Source of the DNA: Actinacidiphila yeochonensis CN732
GTDB taxonomy: Bacteria; Actinomycetota; Actinomycetes; Streptomycetales; Streptomycetaceae
Length of the DNA: 64,000 bases
Assembly: GCF_000745345.1 (NCBI RefSeq)
Contig: NZ_JQNR01000004.1
Location: 186,001 to 250,000, forward strand
Direction: 5' to 3'
Positions 59,342 to 64,000 of this stretch are shown here, one piece after another. Under the pieces are notes generated by a model that did no database searches, was not told where the DNA came from, and was given only the letters and a program-made list of their open reading frames with translations. Made by a program: the position numbers and the translations under genes. Numbering within the stretch: the stretch's first letter is position 1; each line of letters opens with the position of its first letter.

Positions 59342-60219
59342 CGGCGCAGCAGCAGCGCCGCCAGCTCGGGGGCCGCGCCCAGCACCGGCGCGAGGAGGTC
59401 GGCGCCGGCCGCGCGGGCGCCCGCGGCGATGCGGTCGGGCAGGAAGCCGGGCGCGACGACGTAGGGCGCCACCGCGATCCGGCGGGCGCCGCGCGCCCGC
59501 AGCGCCCGTACCGCGTCCTCGGTACGCGGGCCGGACGCGGAGGCGTGGGCGGCGAGCACCTCGGCCCAGCCCGCCGTCCGCCGCCAGTCCCGTGCCACCC
59601 GCTCGACCACCGCGTTCGCCGCCGGGTCGGAGGAGCCGGCCGCGGCCAGTACGACGGACGTGGTGGCCCGGTCGGCCTCGCGCAGCCCCGCCTCCGCCAG
59701 CCGCCGCTCCAGCGCGGCGACCAGCAGCGGCGACGGCCCGAGCACACCGGCGGGGCGCAGCCGCACGCCCGGCTGCTCGGCGGCGGCGCGCCGCAGGGCG
59801 GCCGGGACGTCGGTCCTGGCGTGGAAGGCCCGGGTCAGCAGCAGCGGCAGCGCCACCGCCTCGCGCACTCCGTCGGCGGCCAGCCGCGCCACCGCCTCCG
59901 GCACCGCGGGGCCGCACAGGTCGAGGAACGCGGCCTCCACCCGCAGCCCGGGGCGGGCCGCCGCGGCCGCCGCCGACAGCTCCCGGACGGTCGCCGCGTG
60001 CCGCGCGTCCCGCGACCCGTGCGCGATCACCAGCAGCGGCGGCGGCCCGTCGGCGGACCGTACGGCGGACCGGAGGCCGCCTGGCGGCGAGGGCGTTCCG
60101 CGCACGTCGTCCACGCGCCCGCCGTTCACGGGCACGTCGTTCACGCGCCCGCCGTTCACGGGCACGCCGTTCCCGCGCACGTCGTTCCTGTTCGCGCCGT
60201 TCACGCGCACGCCGTTCAC
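59299..60219 (-). CDS. Sirohydrochlorin chelatase (CbiX/SirB-like)
   Basis: 306 aa. Two tandem CbiX-type domains: PPPLLVIAHGSRDARHAATVRELS with the metal-binding His, and VREAVALPLLLTRAFHARTDVPAALR with the second. The second half (RRIAVAPYVVAPGFLPDRI) repeats the fold. It inserts Fe2+ or Co2+ into sirohydrochlorin for siroheme needed by sulphite reductase, matching the sulfur genes beside it. Residues 1-45 are coded by 15-bp repeats, so the true start may be a later codon (before GPPPLLVIAHG). The permease gene ends 30 bp upstream. Confidence 0.88.
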   Translation of the reverse strand: MNGVRVNGANRNDVRGNGVPVNGGRVNDVPVNGGRVDDVRGTPSPPGGLRSAVRSADGPPPLLVIAHGSRDARHAATVRELSAAAAAARPGLRVEAAFLDLCGPAVPEAVARLAADGVREAVALPLLLTRAFHARTDVPAALRRAAAEQPGVRLRPAGVLGPSPLLVAALERRLAEAGLREADRATTSVVLAAAGSSDPAANAVVERVARDWRRTAGWAEVLAAHASASGPRTEDAVRALRARGARRIAVAPYVVAPGFLPDRIAAGARAAGADLLAPVLGAAPELAALLLRRYAEALAAAPVGAG

Positions 60220-60232
60220 GCTCGCCCCGTTC
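60102..60232. repeat. 15-bp tandem repeats (CGTTCACGCGCACGC)
   Basis: About eight degenerate copies of a 15-bp unit, coding on the minus strand for the pentapeptide series VNGGR, VNDVP and similar at the N-terminus of the chelatase frame. Confidence 0.9.
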
Positions 60233-60249
60233 CGCTCACGACGGTCCGC

Positions 60250-61224
60250 TCACGAGGTTCCCGAGGTGAGGCCGCGGCTGCGCAGCACCCAGCGCTCCAG
60301 CGGACTGAAGACGATCTGGTCGATGGCGATGCCGACGACCAGGATGAGCAGGATGCCGAGGAACACCCCGGCCATGTCGGACGCCTCGCGCATGTTCTCA
60401 AGGTAGCGGCCCAGGCCCACGCCGAGGTCGGGGGAGGAGGCGATCAGCTCCGCCGCCATCAGCGAGCGCCAGGAGAACGCCCAGCCCTGCTTGAGGCCCG
60501 CGACGTAGCCGGGCAGCGCGGCCGGCAGCAGCACGTGCCAGGCGCTGCTCAGCCCGCTCGCGCCGAGGTTGCGGCCGGCCCGCAGGTACAGCGGCGGCAC
60601 CTGGTCGATGCCGGAGACCAGGCCGTTGGCGATCGAGGGCACCGCCCCCAGCAGGATCACCGCGTACATCGCCTTGTCCTCGATGCCCAGCCAGATCACG
60701 GCGGCCGGCACCCACGCCACCGAGGGCAGCGACTGAAGGCCCGTCAGGATCGGGCCGAAGGCGGCCCGGACGAACCGCACCCGGGCCACCACCAGCCCGA
60801 GCGGGGTGCCGATCACCAGCGCCGCGAGGAAGCCCAGCAGGCCGCGCTCGACGCTGGTCCAGATGATCGAGAACAGGTCGCCCGCCTGCCAGCGGTCGGC
60901 GAGTTCGGTCCACACCGCGTGCGGGCTGGGCAGCTTCGTCTGGTCGGACACCCCGGCGCTGACGGCGACCTGCCACACCACCAGGACGAGGAGGGCGGCG
61001 CTCAGCGGCGGCAGCACCTTGCCGACCAGCGTCCGTCCCAGCGGGGTGCGGCCGACCGCCACGGTCTCCAGGGCGTCCAGGCCCGCCTCCAGCCCGGACA
61101 GGTCCCGCTCACGGTCCCGGACCCGGTCCTCGTCCGGAGCGGCGGCCGTGCCGGGCTCCTCGCGCGCCGCGGCGGGGTCCGCCGCCGTGTGCTCCTGCGT
61201 CTGCCCGGTCTCAGTGCTGGCCAT
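60250..61224 (-). CDS. ssuC: Sulfonate/nitrate-type ABC transporter permease
   Basis: 324 aa with an extended polar N-terminus (~75 residues) and six membrane segments starting VLPPLSAALLVLVVWQVAVSAG. The BPD-type EAA loop AGRNLGASGLSSAWHVLLPAALPGYVAGLKQG is clear. It forms the membrane channel of an aliphatic-sulfonate or related importer. ATG 61224 lies 14 bp inside the end of the ATPase gene, indicating translational coupling. Confidence 0.92.
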   Translation of the reverse strand: MASTETGQTQEHTAADPAAAREEPGTAAAPDEDRVRDRERDLSGLEAGLDALETVAVGRTPLGRTLVGKVLPPLSAALLVLVVWQVAVSAGVSDQTKLPSPHAVWTELADRWQAGDLFSIIWTSVERGLLGFLAALVIGTPLGLVVARVRFVRAAFGPILTGLQSLPSVAWVPAAVIWLGIEDKAMYAVILLGAVPSIANGLVSGIDQVPPLYLRAGRNLGASGLSSAWHVLLPAALPGYVAGLKQGWAFSWRSLMAAELIASSPDLGVGLGRYLENMREASDMAGVFLGILLILVVGIAIDQIVFSPLERWVLRSRGLTSGTS

Positions 61225-62005
61225 GACGGCGGATCTCCCCCCGCAGTTCCTCGGTGATCTCGACGGACAGGTCCGCCACCGCCGCGTCCTCGATCCGGCG
61301 CGGCTGCGGGATGTCGATGCGCCACTCCCGGTTGATCCGGCCGGGCCGGGAGGAGAGCAGCACCACCCGCTGGGCCAGCCGCACCGCCTCGCGGACGTTG
61401 TGGGTGACGAACATGACCGAGAGGCTGGTCTCGGCCCAGATCCGGGACAGCTCGTCGTGCAGCACGTCCCGGGTGATGGCGTCCAGCGCCGCGAACGGCT
61501 CGTCCATCAGCAGCAGTTGGCTGTCCTGGGCGAGTGCGCGGGCCAGCGCCACGCGCTGCCGCATACCGCCGGACAGCTCGTGCACCCGCTTGTCGTACGC
61601 GCCGCCCAGCCGTACCAGCGACAGCAGCCGCTCGGCCTCCGGGCGGCGTTGCTCGCGCGGCACCCCGCGCAGCCGCAGCGCCAGTTCGACGTTGCGGCCG
61701 GCGGTCAGCCACGGGAAGAGCGCGTGCTCCTGGAACATCAGGGCGGGCCGGCCGCCGGGCGTGTCGATCGTGCCGGCGCTCGGGCGGTCAAGCCCGGCCA
61801 CCAGGTTCAGCAGGGTCGACTTGCCGCACCCCGAGGCACCCAGCAGGCAGACGAACTCGCCCGGTGCGACGTCGAGCGTGATCCCGTCCAGCACGGGCTG
61901 TTCGGTGCCGGGCCTGCCGAACACCTTCGACACGCGGTCCAGCCGCGCGGCGTGCCCGGCGGCCGGCGCGGCGGCCGGCGTGGGGCCGGTGAGCGTGTCG
62001 GCCAT
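61211..62005 (-). CDS. ssuB: Sulfonate-type ABC transporter ATP-binding protein
   Basis: 264 aa. Walker A GASGCGKST (residues 56-64), Q-loop LMFQEHALFPW, signature LSGGMRQRVALARAL, Walker B LLLMDEPFAALD and the switch His (MFVTHNVREAV) are intact. ATG 62005 has AGGAGG with nine-base spacing; the GTG at 62014 overlaps that site. It powers uptake with the overlapping permease gene. Confidence 0.95.
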   Translation of the reverse strand: MADTLTGPTPAAAPAAGHAARLDRVSKVFGRPGTEQPVLDGITLDVAPGEFVCLLGASGCGKSTLLNLVAGLDRPSAGTIDTPGGRPALMFQEHALFPWLTAGRNVELALRLRGVPREQRRPEAERLLSLVRLGGAYDKRVHELSGGMRQRVALARALAQDSQLLLMDEPFAALDAITRDVLHDELSRIWAETSLSVMFVTHNVREAVRLAQRVVLLSSRPGRINREWRIDIPQPRRIEDAAVADLSVEITEELRGEIRRHGQH

Positions 62006-62086
62006 GGCGGTCACCTCCTGGGGTCCTCGTAAGTGGGCGGGTGGCCGGGCGCGGCCGGGCTGCCGGCCGCGCCCCGCCGGGGGTGG

Positions 62087-63226
62087 CTACTGCTCGCCGA
62101 GTCCGGCGGCGGACACCGTCGCGTCGCCCTGCTGCTTGAGCACCTTGTTGAGCAGCCGCAGGTCGTAGATGCCGTCCAGCTCCGGCTGCTTGAGCAGGCC
62201 CGCGTCCACCGCGTGCTGGGCCTCCTCCTTCGCGGTCTGCGCCAGCGGGTCGTCCAGCACCGTGATGGACTTCCAGGCCGGGTCGAGCTGAGTGGCCGGC
62301 AGCGACTTCTGGGTGAGCGCGGCCAGTTGGGCGTTGGCGTCGGCCTTGGCCTGGTCCGGGTTCGCGTTGATGAAGGCGTTGGTCTTCACCGAGCCGGCCA
62401 GCACGGCCTCCACCACGTCCGGGTGGGCGGTCAGGAACTTCTGGGAGACGATCATGTTGGTGATCACGAACTTCTGGTCCGGCCACAGCGTGCTCTCGTC
62501 GATCAGCACCTTCGCGCCCTCGTCGACCAGCTTCGACGCGGTGGGCTCGGGCACCCACGCCCCGTCGATGGAGCCGTTCTTGTAGGCCTCGGGGGTGATC
62601 GAGTTGTCGGTGCGCACCACCGAGACGTCGCCCTTGCCGCTCTCCGCGTCGACCTTCCAGCCCTGCTGCTTGATCCAGTTGAGCAGCGCCACGTCCTGCG
62701 TGTTGCCCAGCTGCGGGGTGGCGATCTTCTTGCCCTTGACGTCGGCGATCGTCTTGATCTTCTTCGGGTTGACGACCAGCTTGACGCCGCCGGAGGCCGA
62801 ACCGGAGATGATCCGCAGGTCCTTGCCGCCGGACTTGGTGTAGCCGTTGATGGCGGGGGAGGGGCCGAGCCAGCCGATGTCGATGGAGCCGGCGTTCAGC
62901 GCCTCGATCTCCGCCGGGCCGGCGTTGAACGTCGACTGCTTGATGGTGGTGGCGCCCAACTCCTTCTGGAACAGGCCCTCCTTGAGGCCGACCAGCGGAG
63001 TGGCGTGGGTGAGGTTCGGGAAGAAGCCGATCCGGACCTGGTCGGCGGAGAGCTTCTTGCCGCCGGTGGAGCTGGCGGACGGGGCCGCCGCGGCGTCGTC
63101 CTTCTTGTCGGAGCCGTAGCCGCAGCCGGCCAGGACGCCGGCGAGCAGCGGCAGGGTGACGGCCGCGGCGACGAGTCTGCGGCGGTGGTCGGGACGGGCG
63201 GAGCGGCGGCTGAACAGGGCGGACAC
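62087..63226 (-). CDS. ssuA: Sulfonate-type ABC transporter substrate-binding lipoprotein
   Basis: 379 aa. Lipoprotein signal peptide: basic RRSARPDHRRR, hydrophobic LVAAAVTLPLLAGVLAGC with lipidated Cys35. The mature part (VRIGFFPNLTHATPLVGLKEGLF, GSIDIGWLGPSPAINGY, TDNSITPEAYKNGSIDGAWVPEPTASKLV) is typical of the NMT1/SsuA-like family that bind sulfonates, nitrate or taurine. GTG 63226 follows GGAAGGG. The ssuB start is 81 bp downstream. The 283-bp gap to cysN has no gene. Confidence 0.92.
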   Translation of the reverse strand: MSALFSRRSARPDHRRRLVAAAVTLPLLAGVLAGCGYGSDKKDDAAAAPSASSTGGKKLSADQVRIGFFPNLTHATPLVGLKEGLFQKELGATTIKQSTFNAGPAEIEALNAGSIDIGWLGPSPAINGYTKSGGKDLRIISGSASGGVKLVVNPKKIKTIADVKGKKIATPQLGNTQDVALLNWIKQQGWKVDAESGKGDVSVVRTDNSITPEAYKNGSIDGAWVPEPTASKLVDEGAKVLIDESTLWPDQKFVITNMIVSQKFLTAHPDVVEAVLAGSVKTNAFINANPDQAKADANAQLAALTQKSLPATQLDPAWKSITVLDDPLAQTAKEEAQHAVDAGLLKQPELDGIYDLRLLNKVLKQQGDATVSAAGLGEQ

Positions 63227-63509
63227 GGGGTTTCCCTTCCTGGGGCCCGGCGTGGCGCGCGCCCTGTCGGGTCAGCGCGCGGCCGGTGATCGGTGGAGGT
63301 GGTGCGTACGGTGCGGCGGTGCGGGTACGGCCGGGGCGCACGAGCGCGTGCGGATGCCCCGTGAGGTGGCCCGGGTGGGCACCTCGCAGGTCAGCCCGCA
63401 CATCGTGAGACCCCGCCGGTGCCGGCCCCGAGTCTGCCGCTGCCGACGCGTCCGCCCTCCTTCGCGAAGCCCGCGAAGGCGTCCCGTATCCGCCCCGTCC
63501 GGTCCACCG

Positions 63510-64000
63510 TCAGAAGTCCCATCCGTCGGTTCCGGCCTCAGGGGTGGCGGTGCCGGGGCCGGACTCGGCGAACGCCTCGCCCACCATGCCGGCCGTGAGC
63601 GTGGTGCCGTCGGCCGGGTCGATGAGCAGGAAGGAGCCGGTCTGCCGGGAGTCGGCGTAGGCGTCGACGGGCAGCGGCTCGGCGGTGCGCAGCCGCACCG
63701 CGCCGATGTCGTTGACCTCCAGTGCCCACGGCGCGCCGTCGTGGGCCAGCCCGTGCGAGAGGTCGATCCGGTAGGGCAGCTCCTTCACCAGCGCCTTGAC
63801 GGTGCGGGTGCCGTGCCGCAGCAGTACCCGCTCGCCCACCCGCAGCGGCCGTTCGTGCAGGTGGCAGACGGTGGCCAGGATGTCCTGGGTGACCGGCGGC
63901 GCGGCGGAGCTGGGTGCGATCAGGTCGCCGCGGGAGACGTCCAGGTCGTCGGCGAGCCGCAGCGTCACCGACTGCGGAGCCCACGCGGTGTCGACCGGCT
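63510..64000 (-). CDS. cysN: Sulfate adenylyltransferase large subunit CysN, C-terminal part (5' end outside window)
   Basis: C-terminal ~163 residues of the GTP-dependent subunit that, with CysD, activates sulfate to APS. The fragment has VTLRLADDLDVSRGDLIAPS, the EF-Tu-like domain 3 motif LRVGERVLLRHGTRTVKALV, DIGAVRLRTAEPLPVDAY and GSFLLIDPADGTTLTAGMV, all CysN signatures. The G domain and start lie beyond position 64000. It completes a leftward sulfur-assimilation group with the transport and chelatase genes. Confidence 0.92.
   Translation of the reverse strand, partial: PVDTAWAPQSVTLRLADDLDVSRGDLIAPSSAAPPVTQDILATVCHLHERPLRVGERVLLRHGTRTVKALVKELPYRIDLSHGLAHDGAPWALEVNDIGAVRLRTAEPLPVDAYADSRQTGSFLLIDPADGTTLTAGMVGEAFAESGPGTATPEAGTDGWDF

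Noticed and set aside
63227..63509. Riboswitch or regulatory RNA between cysN and ssuA
   Set aside because: No recognisable conserved core of a SAM, cobalamin or other riboswitch was found in the gap.

Overview
The window is about 64 kb of very GC-rich DNA (low-GC only in parts of 33-35.5 kb) with strong G/C third-position bias, many GTG starts and several probable leaderless genes. Gene content (hopanoid cluster, WhiJ-type regulator/DUF397 pair, DUF5302 protein, SAV2148-type HEPN protein, treY/glgX) points to a Streptomyces or close relative. This is inferred from families, not from a database search.

Layout. 0-6.5 kb: a co-directional hopanoid operon (squalene-hopene cyclase C-terminus, hpnG, hpnH, dxs, hpnO) ending in a hairpin terminator. 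6.5-15.9 kb: tyrosine phosphatase, SGNH hydrolase, an ATPase/XRE/DUF397 trio, a saccharopine-dehydrogenase-like enzyme, DUF5302, an M3 peptidase and a frameshifted methyltransferase. 16-17.8 kb: an IS110-family element with a structured non-coding end. 18-29.3 kb: TetR/MFS efflux pair with palindromic operators, metallo-beta-lactamase-fold hydrolase, GNAT, a GH2 beta-galactosidase, a split transketolase divergent from soxR with a SoxR box between them, and a YiaA/B protein. 29.4-35.8 kb: a tRNA-Pro followed by a decayed integrative element (broken tyrosine integrase, degenerate DUF6262 gene, endonuclease VII-type HNH protein, internally deleted IS5-type element, HTH/membrane pair, small hypotheticals). 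35.9-44.4 kb: RDD protein, treY, glgX, a HEPN-domain protein and a DEDDh exonuclease. 44.5-51.3 kb: an ATP-grasp fragment fused to a broken gene, an APH-like kinase, an ECF sigma factor with an abnormal C-terminus, and an MMPL transporter. 51.5-53.3 kb: a 17-repeat type I-E-like CRISPR array with no cas genes in the window, next to an ASCH protein whose translationally coupled upstream partner is truncated by the array. 53.5-59.3 kb: cyclophilin, TetR/MMPL pair, TetR/SDR pair with repeated operators. 59.3-64 kb: a leftward sulfur-assimilation group (cysN, ssuA, ssuB, ssuC, CbiX-like chelatase) running off the right edge.

How it fits together. The left operon makes C35 hopanoids and carries its own isoprenoid-precursor gene (dxs). 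The right cluster imports sulfonates or sulfate-type sulfur and links it to activation and siroheme synthesis. glgX and treY convert glycogen to trehalose precursors; treZ is not present. Three divergent regulator/target pairs (TetR/MFS, TetR/MMPL, TetR/SDR) and soxR/transketolase all have readable operator palindromes in their intergenic regions. The most unusual region is the CRISPR/ASCH locus: a two-spacer duplication, an orphan degenerate repeat 640 bp outside the array, and an array boundary that falls inside what was once a gene. Three otherwise intact-looking genes lose frame by what looks like one missing base beside a G/C run, so base-level errors in the assembly must be considered there.
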